A stretch of DNA of 64,000 nt. Source: Olivibacter jilunii. GTDB lineage: Bacteria; Bacteroidota; Bacteroidia; Sphingobacteriales; Sphingobacteriaceae. Location: contig NZ_LR027848.1 in assembly GCF_900607235.1 (NCBI RefSeq), positions 609,241-673,240 on the forward strand. Direction: 5' to 3'. The translations under genes were made by a program, and so were the position numbers. Below, piece by piece: positions 9,318-18,665 of the stretch (position 1 is the stretch's first letter; each line of letters starts with the position of its first letter). Below the pieces are notes generated by a model. It did not search any database. It worked only from the letters and a program-made list of their open reading frames with translations, and had not been told where the DNA came from.

Positions 9318-12300
9318 ATGGCCAATCTTCCTCCAGTAAAAATATTAAAGGCTTCGGCCGGATCCGGGAAAACTTTTAGCTTAACCGCTCATTACATCAG
9401 TCTGCTCTTCACTAGTAAAGTTCATTTTTCGGAAATTCTAGCCGTCACCTTTACCAATAAGGCTACTGCCGAAATGAAACACCGCATTTTAACGGTCATT
9501 GAAGGCCTCGCGCTAGGCAGCGAAGCGGTCGAATCTTATCGCAATATTATATTAGAGGCCCATCCACAACTCTCCAGGCAAGATATACAGCAAAAAGCGA
9601 TGGAGGTTTACAGGCAAATTTTACATAACTATAGTCGATTTGCCATCAGTACAATCGACGGTTTTTACCAAAAGATTATTAGAAGTTTTAGCTTCGAACT
9701 GGGCTTAAATGCAGCCTATCGCTTGGAAATGAATAGCGATAAAGTGAAGCAAGATTTGGTAGTACGGCTCAATAAACTATTGAACGATCGTGATGACTTG
9801 CTACAGTGGATTATCAATTACGCCAGAAAGCAGATAGAGAACGACAGGAATTGGAATTATACAACGGTACTGAAAAAACTTGCCGATGAACTTTTCAAAG
9901 AACGATTTCATCCTTTTGACGAAGCCATTTCTCAGCTGAGCGAAGCTGATCGACAAGTGGTTTTCACAACGATTAGCGATCTTTCGGACGAACTCATTAC
10001 TCGTTTTGAAAAAGAAATCGAACGCTTGTTAAAAATTGCGACCGAAATAGTGAATAGCTCGGGGGTATCAAGCGACCTTTTTCTACGTAAATCGCAAAAC
10101 CTGATTCCTAAAATCCCGTCCTTGGCTCCCGATAATTTAGAAGCCATCGACAAGTTTGCCGATTATATTGATAATCCGGAAAAGTGGCAAAAGAATGGCG
10201 TCAGTGGGGCTGTATCCGACCTGTATAATAAACTGAATCCGCTTTTGCGGCAGATTCTAAACTATAAAGAAGAACATAGTCGCACTTACTTTTTAGCAAA
10301 AGCGGTTCAGGCTAATTTTTACTACCTACGTCTACTAAAAGAAATGAGCGTGTTGCTTGCTGATTACAGAGCAGAGCATGACGTCTCTCTTATTAGTGAT
10401 GCACAAAATCTCCTGAAAGAAATCAATCGCCATCAGGACCAAAACATTTCTTTTATTTATGAGAAAGTCGGGAATCGTTATAAATATTTTCTGTTCGATG
10501 AATTTCAAGATACTTCGTCGAACCAATGGTATAACTTTCAACCTCTGTTGGTGAATGCGCTGGCTAGTACAGAAGGGAACCGATCGATTCCCCATCACCT
10601 CATTGTAGGTGATGTTAAACAAAGCATCTATCGTTGGCGAAATGGCGACTGGCGGATTCTACAGTATCAGTCCACAAGAGATTTAGGCGATCATCACATC
10701 CGTTTTCAGACGCTTCAAGAGAACTATCGAAGCCTTCCCAATATCATTAAATTCAACAATTTTTTATTTACTCAAGCACCTAAACTTTTACAACAAATAA
10801 TAAATGATAAGATTTACACCGAAATAGGTGATAGCTTATATAATTCATGGTGGCAGGCTTCGGGATATACACAGATATTAACCGACGCCTATGCAGAAAC
10901 CGTCCAAAAAATCCCCTCCGACAAAGGCGAAGAAGGAGGGAGGGTTACCGTTTCTTTTTTTCCCGTTACGAGCTCCTTCGCAAAAACACGCGGTAAAGAG
11001 ATTAAACCAGCAGCTTTAAAAGCGCTATCCGACACGATTATCAATTGGCTGACTGAGGGCAGATACCAAGCTCGCCAAATAGGTATTCTGGTACGAAACA
11101 ACACGGAGGCCCGCGAAATTATCGAGTATTTACTTCACATTCAGAAGGAACTGGACGAATCTCATAAGTTCGAGGTAATCTCGGGAGATGCGCTTTTATT
11201 GGTCAACAATCCCGGCATACGCTTGCTTATTAACACGCTGAAAGCTATGATTACACCCGTAGAGGAGGCCTCGCTTTATCGAGCAAATTGCCTCCTTCTT
11301 TATCAACAAGTTTACGGATTAAATCAAGAGGACGAAGCCTCGATTTGGTTAAATGCCACGCAATACGATATTAAAGTCTGGGGAAAGATCTTGCCCCCTA
11401 TTGTCATTAATAATTGGTACGTATGGCAACAACACCCTTTAACAGAATTAGTTGAATCGTTGATCAATGGCTATGGAATAACCCATGATGAAGCCACCAT
11501 TCCTTATTTAATAGCCTTTAGGGACATTATAGCTGAATTTAGTTCGCAGGGCGAACGCGGCATCGCTTCCTTCCTTAGTTATTGGGATGAAGAAGGAAAA
11601 ACGAAGGCATTGCCGGCAAACGAAGGCAGTAATGCGGTAGAAATTATGACTATTCATAAGTCAAAAGGCCTGGCATTTGATGTTGTAATGATTCCGTTTT
11701 GCTCCTGGGAGCTTGACGGAATGGTTAACAGCAACTTTTGGGTGGATACAAGTGGCACCTCTTATGAAATTCTTCGAAGTGTTCCCGTAAAATACAACAG
11801 TATGCTGGTCAAATCATCGCTATTCAAGGCATACCTGGAAGAAATGCTTTTCAACTATATGGATGCGTTAAACCTACTTTATGTAGCTACTACGCGTGCC
11901 AGAAAGGAACTTTATATAAGTGCGCCTGATATTAAAGAAGGAAAAGAAAGTGACTCCTTAATTGCGGATGTGCTCCGCTCGGTACTAGCACTACATAGCG
12001 ACGAACTCGGTATAGAATATAGCCATGGCATTGTTTATCCATCAACAACGCCTTTTAAAGATATAAAAAAATCCCCTATACTTCCGGTTAAATACCAAGA
12101 AGGGTGTATCGATTTCTGGGAAAGCCCACCCAATTACAATTGGAGCTTTAATAAATATCCTATTTCAGAATTGTTAAAGGAAGCCTTAGACAACCGAAAA
12201 ATAAAAAAGGAACTGCTGTCGCTGGGCGAACAGAACGCAGCAACACGTCAAGGCTTATTGCTGCATGAGCTGTTATCCCTGACAACTGAAATAGCGGAAT

Positions 12301-12662
12301 TTCCAAATTATCTCCATGCAATGCAAAGTGAGGGCTTAATTACAAAAGATGAGCTTATGACTTTACTTGATGAGGCCATACGACTTCGTAATAATGAACA
12401 ATTAGCGGCGCTTTTGGACAAGCCTTATCAAAGTCTGAATGAACAACGTATTATAACGAAAGACGGAAGTGTGTTACGCCCGGATAAAGTATTAATTGGA
12501 GAGCATGAAACGATCATATTGGATTTTAAGTTTACCGGAATGGAAAGACCTCAACATATTGCCCAGGTGAAAGAATACCAGCAGAACTTACAGGAAATGG
12601 GTTACCCAAATATACGCACCTTTTTATTTTATGCATTCAATAACCGGTTGGTAGAAGTTTAA
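9318..12662 (+). CDS. addA: AddA-like UvrD-family helicase with C-terminal nuclease domain
   Basis: A 1114-residue superfamily 1A helicase-nuclease subunit for double-strand-break end processing. Motif I (Walker A) is KASAGSGKTFSL near residue 12. Motif Ia is AVTFTNKATAEMK, motif II FLFDEFQDTSSNQW, and motif III GDVKQSIYRWRNGD. Motif V is TIHKSKGLAFDVVMIPF and motif VI LLYVATTRARKELYI. At the C-terminus a RecB-type nuclease is visible (GLLLHELLS, then RPDKVLI and IILDFKF, then the QVKEYQ helix). ATG 9318 is preferred over TTG 9309 because MANLPPVKILKASAGSGKT begins right at the Walker strand. The AddB-like partner starts 23 bases downstream. Confidence 0.88.
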   Translation: MANLPPVKILKASAGSGKTFSLTAHYISLLFTSKVHFSEILAVTFTNKATAEMKHRILTVIEGLALGSEAVESYRNIILEAHPQLSRQDIQQKAMEVYRQILHNYSRFAISTIDGFYQKIIRSFSFELGLNAAYRLEMNSDKVKQDLVVRLNKLLNDRDDLLQWIINYARKQIENDRNWNYTTVLKKLADELFKERFHPFDEAISQLSEADRQVVFTTISDLSDELITRFEKEIERLLKIATEIVNSSGVSSDLFLRKSQNLIPKIPSLAPDNLEAIDKFADYIDNPEKWQKNGVSGAVSDLYNKLNPLLRQILNYKEEHSRTYFLAKAVQANFYYLRLLKEMSVLLADYRAEHDVSLISDAQNLLKEINRHQDQNISFIYEKVGNRYKYFLFDEFQDTSSNQWYNFQPLLVNALASTEGNRSIPHHLIVGDVKQSIYRWRNGDWRILQYQSTRDLGDHHIRFQTLQENYRSLPNIIKFNNFLFTQAPKLLQQIINDKIYTEIGDSLYNSWWQASGYTQILTDAYAETVQKIPSDKGEEGGRVTVSFFPVTSSFAKTRGKEIKPAALKALSDTIINWLTEGRYQARQIGILVRNNTEAREIIEYLLHIQKELDESHKFEVISGDALLLVNNPGIRLLINTLKAMITPVEEASLYRANCLLLYQQVYGLNQEDEASIWLNATQYDIKVWGKILPPIVINNWYVWQQHPLTELVESLINGYGITHDEATIPYLIAFRDIIAEFSSQGERGIASFLSYWDEEGKTKALPANEGSNAVEIMTIHKSKGLAFDVVMIPFCSWELDGMVNSNFWVDTSGTSYEILRSVPVKYNSMLVKSSLFKAYLEEMLFNYMDALNLLYVATTRARKELYISAPDIKEGKESDSLIADVLRSVLALHSDELGIEYSHGIVYPSTTPFKDIKKSPILPVKYQEGCIDFWESPPNYNWSFNKYPISELLKEALDNRKIKKELLSLGEQNAATRQGLLLHELLSLTTEIAEFPNYLHAMQSEGLITKDELMTLLDEAIRLRNNEQLAALLDKPYQSLNEQRIITKDGSVLRPDKVLIGEHETIILDFKFTGMERPQHIAQVKEYQQNLQEMGYPNIRTFLFYAFNNRLVEV

Positions 12663-12685
12663 TCTTTCTCTTTATCTCGCTTACA

Positions 12686-15598
12686 ATGATCCCATTTTTA
12701 AAAGAAGTTGCAAATGATTTAATCGCTCGCTTTGGTTCAGAGTTAAAGGATATTGCTATTATATTCAATAATAAGCGTCCTGAAATGTATATGAAGAAGT
12801 ACTTAGCTGAGCTTATCGGTAAACCAATCTGGAGTCCTTCTTTCTTTACTGTTCAACAATTTTTCAATAACGCTTTTGTTGAGCGGGAGGCCGATAAACT
12901 GACTCAAATTCTTACGCTCTATCAATGCTACAACGCCATCCAGCAACGCATAGATGGAAAAACAATGAGTATAGAGCGATTCTATCCTATGGCCGAAATT
13001 ATCTTAAATGATTTTGCTCAATTAGACTACGACCTCGTTGAACCGAATGAGGTCTATACCGAATTATACGATATTGCCTTAATAGAAAAACAGTTCCCTC
13101 ATTTCTCGGAAGAACAATTATCGTTTATGGCTCAATTCTGGTCGACCTTCAACAGCGAAAAACACAGTTATATACAGGATCGTTTTATTGAACTTTGGAA
13201 AACACTTCCACTGCTTTATACGGATTTTCATCAGGCATTAAAAGAACGTGGACTAGCTACGAACTCCCAATTTTATCGCTCTTTTGCTAAAGGGGATGAA
13301 ACCAGTCCGTCCTATATATACCAATTTAAGCAATTAGTTTTCGTCGGCTTTAATGCCTTGAACAAAGCGGAAGCGCTCTTATTTAAAAAATGGCAAAAAG
13401 AGAAACGTGCACTTTTTTATTTCGATGTAGATCGATACTATTTGGATGACGTTCAGCAAGAGGCCGGCGCTTTTCTCCGTCGTAATTTAAACAGCCATGG
13501 ATTGCTTCATGCACTCGGTGCCCCGTTTAATCAGCTAGCAGATCGTAACCAAAATATTAAGATCGTCCAAACGACAAGCTATACGGCACAGGCAAAGCTG
13601 TTGGATAGCTTCCTTGTTGATAAAAAATCCACGGATGCTATCAGTCAGGGCCTGACAGCAGTATTGTTAGCAGACGAACGTTTGTTAATTCCAACATTAC
13701 AAAGCATTCCGGTATCAATAGAGACTAATATAACCATGGGATTTCCAATTTCACAATCTCCAATCTATGGAATTGTCGACTTATGGTTAAGGATACAAGA
13801 ACGATATCTGCAGCAAAAGAGCGATCTTATATATTATAAAGATGTCGAAATTTTTCTTTCCCATCCCCTTATTCATACACCTGATCCCATCAAAGAGCAA
13901 GTTCAGCAACTCATATACACCAATCATTATATAAATGTACCCCTTGTCGAATTACAAGCGGTAAGCCGGACCTCTTTCTTTGACAAAAGAACCGACGGAA
14001 GATATCTAATCAAAAACCTGCAGGAAATTATTCGCGAAATTTTCCAGATCAGAAAAGAAAAAGAGCTATTAACTTATCCCGACGCGGCTATTTTTACAGA
14101 AGTATTCAAGATACTTAACCAACTCTATGATGCATTGAGCACACTCCCCTCACTCAGCGTCGAATTTACAATTTCGTTGATCAGGAAATCGCTGCAAGGA
14201 ATAACGGCTGCTATCGAGGGTGATCCCTTATCCGGTGTACAAGTTATGGGTCTTCTTGAAACAAGAAATCTTGATTTTAAAGAAATTTATATACTAGGTG
14301 TTAATGAAGGCATTTTACCAAAAACAAGCTCTTCAGCGACTTTTATCCCTGATTCTATTCGCCGAGCTCACGGTCTCCCCGTACTGGAAAATCAAGAGGC
14401 ACTTTCCGCTTATTTGTTTTACCGACTCATGCAGCGAGCCGAACAAATTACACTTGTTTATAATGGCCATGTGGATGAAAACAGCTCGGGAGAGATTAGT
14501 CGATTTGTCAAACAACTACAATTCGAAAGTCACTTTAATTTCATCGAATTAAAGCAGCAACAAATAATTAAAACAAACGAAGCGCCCCCCGCAATGGAAA
14601 TAAAAAAGGTGAATGAGATTGGGAAGATTTTGCAGTCCTATTTGAACCGTGACAATAGCCTACGTCCCGGTATTTCGGCAACGGCATTCACAACCTTTCT
14701 TCAATCTCCTCTTCTTTTCTTCCTCAAATACGTAGCTAAGATAAAGGAACCCCAATTGTTAACCGAAGATTTTGAAGCAAATAGGATCGGTTCCATTATA
14801 CATGAAATCATGCAATGGTTTTACGAAGAACTTAAACGTGTAAGCCCGCATATCACCGCACAACGGATAAAAGATCAATTGAGCCGGTTAGATCATTTGT
14901 GTCTGAAGGCAACGGCAAAAGATTTTTATGGCAATCCTGCTTATTTTGACATAAATAGCCCATCCAGCACAGAAAAAATCGTGCTTGAAATCGTTAAAGA
15001 ATATGCACAGATTTTCATCCACCATGATTTAAAGAATACACCCTTTACGATTATCGAGTTGGAGAATAAACAAGATTATGTCATTGACTTTCCAATTACA
15101 GTCGACGGGAAAGAATCATCTGTTAAACTCTATGGAATCATTGACCGCGTAGATGAAAAAGATGGGAAAATCCGTATTGTAGATTATAAAACAGGAAGCG
15201 ATGCGCTCGACTACACCGATATCGATTCCCTTTTTGATCCATCTTCAGGAAAATTCAATAAAGCCCTCTTGCAAACACTCTTTTATACGTATATCTATGA
15301 GAAAAAAACCGGCAAGATAGGGGTGGAGCCGAACCTGTATGTGGCAAGAAGATTAAGGCAAGAAGGTAGTTTGTTTTATACCAAATCAAGAGGCAGTAAA
15401 TTTCTGCTTTCAGAAGCAAGTTTGTCCAGCTTTAAAGAAGCATTTGAGCTTCGCTTAAGACAGGTTTTAGAAGACCTTTTTAACCAACAAATACCTTTCA
15501 AACATGATCCGCGTATTAATTTACCCTATAATGATCACTATCAGGAATTCTTTCGGTCAGGTGTAGATCAAGATATTGAAATCGAAAGTGAATATTAA
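12686..15598 (+). CDS. addB: AddB-like PD-(D/E)XK nuclease subunit
   Basis: 970 residues, encoded just after the AddA-like helicase. The N-terminal two thirds resembles an inactivated helicase fold, with motifs such as VQVMGLLETRNLDFKEIYI and GVNEGILP typical of AddB/RexB. The C-terminal part is a PD-(D/E)XK nuclease: GSIIHEIMQWFYEEL, then YGIIDRVD and IRIVDYKTG with the catalytic D-x-K, then the glutamine helix LLQTLFYTYIY. Together the pair would resect double-strand breaks and load RecA. I see only two cysteines in the whole protein and none after the nuclease, so the 4Fe-4S cluster of Bacillus AddB is absent here. Symbol by analogy; Bacteroidota forms are divergent. Confidence 0.8.
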   Translation: MIPFLKEVANDLIARFGSELKDIAIIFNNKRPEMYMKKYLAELIGKPIWSPSFFTVQQFFNNAFVEREADKLTQILTLYQCYNAIQQRIDGKTMSIERFYPMAEIILNDFAQLDYDLVEPNEVYTELYDIALIEKQFPHFSEEQLSFMAQFWSTFNSEKHSYIQDRFIELWKTLPLLYTDFHQALKERGLATNSQFYRSFAKGDETSPSYIYQFKQLVFVGFNALNKAEALLFKKWQKEKRALFYFDVDRYYLDDVQQEAGAFLRRNLNSHGLLHALGAPFNQLADRNQNIKIVQTTSYTAQAKLLDSFLVDKKSTDAISQGLTAVLLADERLLIPTLQSIPVSIETNITMGFPISQSPIYGIVDLWLRIQERYLQQKSDLIYYKDVEIFLSHPLIHTPDPIKEQVQQLIYTNHYINVPLVELQAVSRTSFFDKRTDGRYLIKNLQEIIREIFQIRKEKELLTYPDAAIFTEVFKILNQLYDALSTLPSLSVEFTISLIRKSLQGITAAIEGDPLSGVQVMGLLETRNLDFKEIYILGVNEGILPKTSSSATFIPDSIRRAHGLPVLENQEALSAYLFYRLMQRAEQITLVYNGHVDENSSGEISRFVKQLQFESHFNFIELKQQQIIKTNEAPPAMEIKKVNEIGKILQSYLNRDNSLRPGISATAFTTFLQSPLLFFLKYVAKIKEPQLLTEDFEANRIGSIIHEIMQWFYEELKRVSPHITAQRIKDQLSRLDHLCLKATAKDFYGNPAYFDINSPSSTEKIVLEIVKEYAQIFIHHDLKNTPFTIIELENKQDYVIDFPITVDGKESSVKLYGIIDRVDEKDGKIRIVDYKTGSDALDYTDIDSLFDPSSGKFNKALLQTLFYTYIYEKKTGKIGVEPNLYVARRLRQEGSLFYTKSRGSKFLLSEASLSSFKEAFELRLRQVLEDLFNQQIPFKHDPRINLPYNDHYQEFFRSGVDQDIEIESEY

Positions 15599-15640
15599 TG
15601 AATTAGCGATCATTTACTTCATATTTTCAGTTTTTTAAAG

Positions 15641-15648
15641 TACTTTTG
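15641..15648 (+). promoter_or_regulatory. -7 promoter element for pdhB
   Basis: TACTTTTG exactly matches the Bacteroidota -7 consensus TAnnTTTG. It lies 38 bases upstream of the pdhB start. No perfect -33 TTG is seen at the right distance, so support is moderate. Confidence 0.5.
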
Positions 15649-15686
15649 CGTACAAAAAATTGATTTAAATACATTACTTATATCTA

Positions 15687-16670
15687 ATGAGAGAAATACA
15701 GTTCAGAGAAGCACTTCGCGAGGCAATGGTCGAAGAAATGCGCAAAGACGAGAAAATTTTCTTGATGGGCGAAGAAGTTGCTGAATACAATGGTGCCTAC
15801 AAAGTAAGTCAGGGCATGCTTGACGAATTCGGAGCTAAGCGTATTATCGATACACCTATTGCCGAATTAGGCTTTGCTGGTATCGGTATTGGAGCAGCTA
15901 TGAAAGGTCTAAAACCGATCATAGAATTTATGACCTTCAACTTTTCATTGGTAGCCATTGATCAAGTGATCAATGGTGCAGCAAAGATCCACTCGATGAG
16001 TGGCGGCCAATATTCCTGTCCAATTGTATTTAGGGGCCCAACAGGTAATGCAGGCCAATTAGCTGCGCAACACTCACAGAATTTTGAGAATTGGTATGCA
16101 AACTGTCCCGGATTAAAAGTTGTTGTTCCTTCTAATCCCTACGACGCAAAAGGTTTATTAAAGCAATCCATCCTTGATCCGGATCCTGTAATTTTCATGG
16201 AGTCAGAAGTGATGTACGGAGACAAAGGAGAGGTTCCGGAAGAAGAATATTATTTAGAGTTAGGAAAAGCACATAAAATACAAGAAGGAACGGATGTAAC
16301 CATTGTATCTTTTGGTAAGATGATTCCACGGGTCGTAATACCTGCTGTCCAAGAGTTGGCTAAAGATGGCATCTCCGTCGATTTATTAGATTTAAGAACC
16401 GTGCGTCCGATTGATTATGCAGCGATTATAGAATCGGTAAAAAAGACAAATCGCCTGGTCATTGTAGAAGAAGCTTGGCCTTTAGCCTCTATCTCATCAG
16501 AGATCGCTTTCAATGTTCAAAAGAATGCTTTTGATTATTTAGACGCCCCGGTTATTCGTGTTACCTCTGCAGATGTTCCTCTTCCATATGCACCAACGCT
16601 TATTGAAGCCGCTTTACCTAGCATTAAAAAGATTATAAACGCAGTAAAAGAAGTTTCTTACGTAAAATAA
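15687..16670 (+). CDS. pdhB: pyruvate dehydrogenase E1 component, beta subunit
   Basis: The 327-residue protein matches the transketolase-like beta subunit of the alpha2beta2-type E1. The N-terminus is MREIQFREALREAMVEEM, followed by MGEEVAEYNGAYKVSQG (with the glutamate that contacts the thiamine diphosphate aminopyrimidine), DTPIAELGFAGIGIGAAM and VFRGPTGNAGQLAAQHSQ. The C-terminal domain carries VDLLDLRTVRPID and VIVEEAW. It decarboxylates pyruvate with E1-alpha and passes the acetyl group to E2. The alpha subunit and E2/E3 genes are not in this window, so pdhB stands alone. It has its own promoter-like box upstream and a strong terminator downstream. Confidence 0.95.
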   Translation: MREIQFREALREAMVEEMRKDEKIFLMGEEVAEYNGAYKVSQGMLDEFGAKRIIDTPIAELGFAGIGIGAAMKGLKPIIEFMTFNFSLVAIDQVINGAAKIHSMSGGQYSCPIVFRGPTGNAGQLAAQHSQNFENWYANCPGLKVVVPSNPYDAKGLLKQSILDPDPVIFMESEVMYGDKGEVPEEEYYLELGKAHKIQEGTDVTIVSFGKMIPRVVIPAVQELAKDGISVDLLDLRTVRPIDYAAIIESVKKTNRLVIVEEAWPLASISSEIAFNVQKNAFDYLDAPVIRVTSADVPLPYAPTLIEAALPSIKKIINAVKEVSYVK

Positions 16671-16690
16671 GAAACATTCGTCTCTTAAAT

Positions 16691-16722
16691 AAAAAGCCTA
16701 TCATTAAATGATAGGCTTTTTT
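16691..16722 (+). terminator. intrinsic terminator after pdhB
   Basis: A perfect 12-bp stem (AAAGCCTATCAT at 16693-16704 with ATGATAGGCTTT at 16708-16719) with a 3-base loop is followed by a T tract. The A run before the stem would allow it to work on the minus strand too. The remaining 250 bases up to the lrp-like stop are AT-rich with no gene seen. Confidence 0.85.
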
Positions 16723-16974
16723 GTGCCATCTTCCTAAAACCTATGACAAATACGAATGAGATAATTAAACGTTCTCCTCCTCGTTTGAATCCGGTAATTA
16801 GCTTAACGACTACACCCTTTCCAAAAATATGCGCTTATTTTAGAGAAAATTGAATAAACATCATATCCTCCTACAGAACAACAAAGCGGTAATAAAGCTT
16901 CTATTAAAGAACAGGTAAAATATAAAAAATAATAAAATAATAGCATTTTACTCATTTTTATTACCTTTTTTGTA

Positions 16975-17448
16975 CTATATCAGTGAAATTTGTCTCTTTA
17001 TGCTCTCTTCCAGCGATATAATTGTCTCAGTTCTTGCTATTCCTTTAATAGCTTGTATGTCTTCATTCAAAACATGACGTAAATGATTGGTATCTCTACA
17101 TATAATTTTAGCAAACATGCTATATTGACCTGTACAATAATGCAATTCCACCACTTCTTTAACCTCTTTTAGCTGTTCAACAGCCGTTTTATATTGAGAT
17201 CCTTTCTCTAAATATATACCTAAGAATGCACATATATCAAATCCTATAGATTGAGGGTTAATAATTAGGTTAGAACCTCTGATAATGCCAAGTTCTTCCA
17301 TTTTTTTCATGCGAACGTGAATCGTTCCACCTGAAACTACTAGCTTTTTTGCAATTTCAGTGTATGGAACTGATGCATCGTTCATCAAAATAGATAAAAT
17401 CTGCGTATCTAAGTTATCAAGTTCTAAAAATTGAGACTTTTTTTCCAT
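16975..17448 (-). CDS. Lrp/AsnC family transcriptional regulator
   Basis: 157 residues with the standard architecture. The N-terminal winged helix-turn-helix (about 10-65) includes DTQILSILMNDASVPYTEIA and a recognition helix around GGTIHVRMKKMEELGII. The C-terminal RAM/ligand-binding domain (about 70-150) has the YCTGQYSMFAKIICRD strand pair and ends in IISLEESIKRQISL. Such proteins bind amino acids or related metabolites and regulate metabolic genes as octamers. The AT-rich region upstream (17449-17545) is shared with the candidate small RNA that starts on the other strand. Targets are unknown. Confidence 0.9.
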   Translation of the reverse strand: MEKKSQFLELDNLDTQILSILMNDASVPYTEIAKKLVVSGGTIHVRMKKMEELGIIRGSNLIINPQSIGFDICAFLGIYLEKGSQYKTAVEQLKEVKEVVELHYCTGQYSMFAKIICRDTNHLRHVLNEDIQAIKGIARTETIISLEESIKRQISLI

Positions 17449-17546
17449 GATTTTTTGATGTTTATAAATTATTGACGGTATTTTTTAAAATATTTATAAA
17501 AATGAAAAATTTTATTAAAAATATGGTAAATATTATGAAGTTTTAT

Positions 17547-17690
17547 TATGTTTGTATCAACAGAAGGGAATAAGTTATTGATAAGATATCAAAAACAATT
17601 CAACTTTTGTCTGGTTTTGCCCCTCAGTTTAATATAGGTTTATAATTGGTTAGCGTTGAAGCTCCTCTCCCAAAGGAGCTTCATCTTTTT
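17547..17690 (+). ncRNA. candidate small RNA or tiny-ORF transcript
   Basis: A Bacteroidota -7 box (TATGTTTG, 17547-17554) is followed about 100 bases later by an intrinsic terminator (GAAGCTCCT at 17658-17666 with AGGAGCTTC at 17674-17682, then ATCTTTTT). No normal gene lies between. The expected transcript is about 125-130 nt. A 29-codon frame (17548-17637) overlaps the promoter box, so it would not be fully transcribed from it; this favours an RNA over a peptide. There is no good -33 TTG at the expected distance and I recognise no known RNA family. Confidence 0.4.
17658..17690 (+). terminator. orphan intrinsic terminator
   Basis: A perfect 9-bp GC-rich stem with a 7-base loop is followed by ATCTTTTT. 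No protein-coding gene on the plus strand ends here, which is why the upstream stretch is proposed to be a small RNA. From 17691 to 17909 the sequence is very AT-rich and I see nothing else in it. Confidence 0.75.
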
Positions 17691-17909
17691 AAAAAATAAC
17701 ATCCTATCCCGAAATATCACCATACCAAATATATATTTTTTAATTGAATGCCTATATTTTAAAAATTTTGTCAAAAATAACGAGTTTTTTTCTCATTCGA
17801 GAAACTTTTTAAACCTTTTATTTGATAATACGTTTTATTAATAAAATTTATACAAAAGTTTTAAGGAAATTAGGTCGTACTTATCTTACATGATGTCCGT
17901 ATACACACC

Positions 17910-17966
17910 ATAAAAAATGACTTCCATGAAATGAACGATTAATCATCCACTTCATGGAAGTCATTT
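17910..17966 (-). terminator. intrinsic terminator after the DUF2911 gene
   Basis: A perfect 16-bp inverted repeat (AAATGACTTCCATGAA at 17915-17930 with its complement at 17951-17966) has a 20-base loop. Read on the minus strand, the stem is followed by TTTTTTATGG. It lies 14 bases after the stop of the DUF2911 gene. Confidence 0.8.
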
Positions 17967-17980
17967 AATCCTTTAATCTC

Positions 17981-18493
17981 TTATTTTACCGTAAAAGCTA
18001 TTTTATAAGTCCCCCACATCAATTCTATCCTTCCCTCCTTAGAACCCGATATGGTAAACTGTTCTACTGATTGGCTATTCTGTTCCGTCGGAACCTCTAC
18101 ACGTAATGCATCTTCCTTTTCATCGTAATCGAGTCCCCATTTTTTCCATACTTTGTTAAAAATAATGGTTGAAGTTTGTTCGCCCGGTATGCTGTGTAAG
18201 CTATATTTGCCCGCCTTCAATGCTTTTCCTTCAATTGTAACGTCTTTATTTACTTCAAAAGTTGTTGCTTCATTAGCACCTGTCCGCCATATTTTTCCTA
18301 CCGGGGCAATATCCTCACCCACCGTTCTCCCTTTAACAGAGGGTCTGCTATAATTGATCGATATAGTCACTCCCGATGATGTTGTTATACGAAGGCTGTC
18401 AGGAGGACTAGCGCGCTTACTTTTATCTTGTTGCGCATAAACGCCTAGGCCCATAAATAATAGGATGGCACCCAAAATTAAATTTCTTTTCAT
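17981..18493 (-). CDS. DUF2911 domain-containing exported protein
   Basis: 170 residues with a signal peptide (MKRNLILGAILLFMGLGVYAQ) and a mature DUF2911 domain. The hallmark segments are ITTSSGVTISINYSRPSVKGR, GKIWRTGANEATTFEVNKDV, GKALKAGKYSLHSIPGE and WTIIFNK-like strands ending in IELMWGTYKIAF. DUF2911 proteins are small periplasmic beta-rich proteins common in Bacteroidota; no activity is known to me. The gene is monocistronic, divergent from hisS, and ends in a strong terminator. Confidence 0.88.
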   Translation of the reverse strand: MKRNLILGAILLFMGLGVYAQQDKSKRASPPDSLRITTSSGVTISINYSRPSVKGRTVGEDIAPVGKIWRTGANEATTFEVNKDVTIEGKALKAGKYSLHSIPGEQTSTIIFNKVWKKWGLDYDEKEDALRVEVPTEQNSQSVEQFTISGSKEGRIELMWGTYKIAFTVK

Positions 18494-18653
18494 GATTTAA
18501 TGGATAAATAATAATGTCTCTATAAAACATTTATTTTGAAGCTTTGTTTGTATGCTCCGTTTGATTTGTAGGTTGATTAGAAAAAATTCCTTTTTTGTTG
18601 GTTAACCCCTCCGCTTAATAGCTTTAAGCAATCTGAAAGAGTAAAATTTTATC

Positions 18654-18661
18654 TAAGTTTG
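18654..18661 (+). promoter_or_regulatory. -7 box directly before hisS
   Basis: TAAGTTTG matches TAnnTTTG and ends only 4 bases before the hisS ATG. If used, transcription would begin at or next to the start codon, giving a leaderless mRNA. It could also be a chance match. Confidence 0.35.
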
Positions 18662-18665
18662 TGCC

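Noticed and set aside
17656-17841. A 61-codon open frame (ending TFY) on the plus strand
   Set aside because: It starts just before the orphan terminator and runs through very AT-rich sequence with lysine/phenylalanine/asparagine-heavy translation. It has no coding signal and would contain the terminator.
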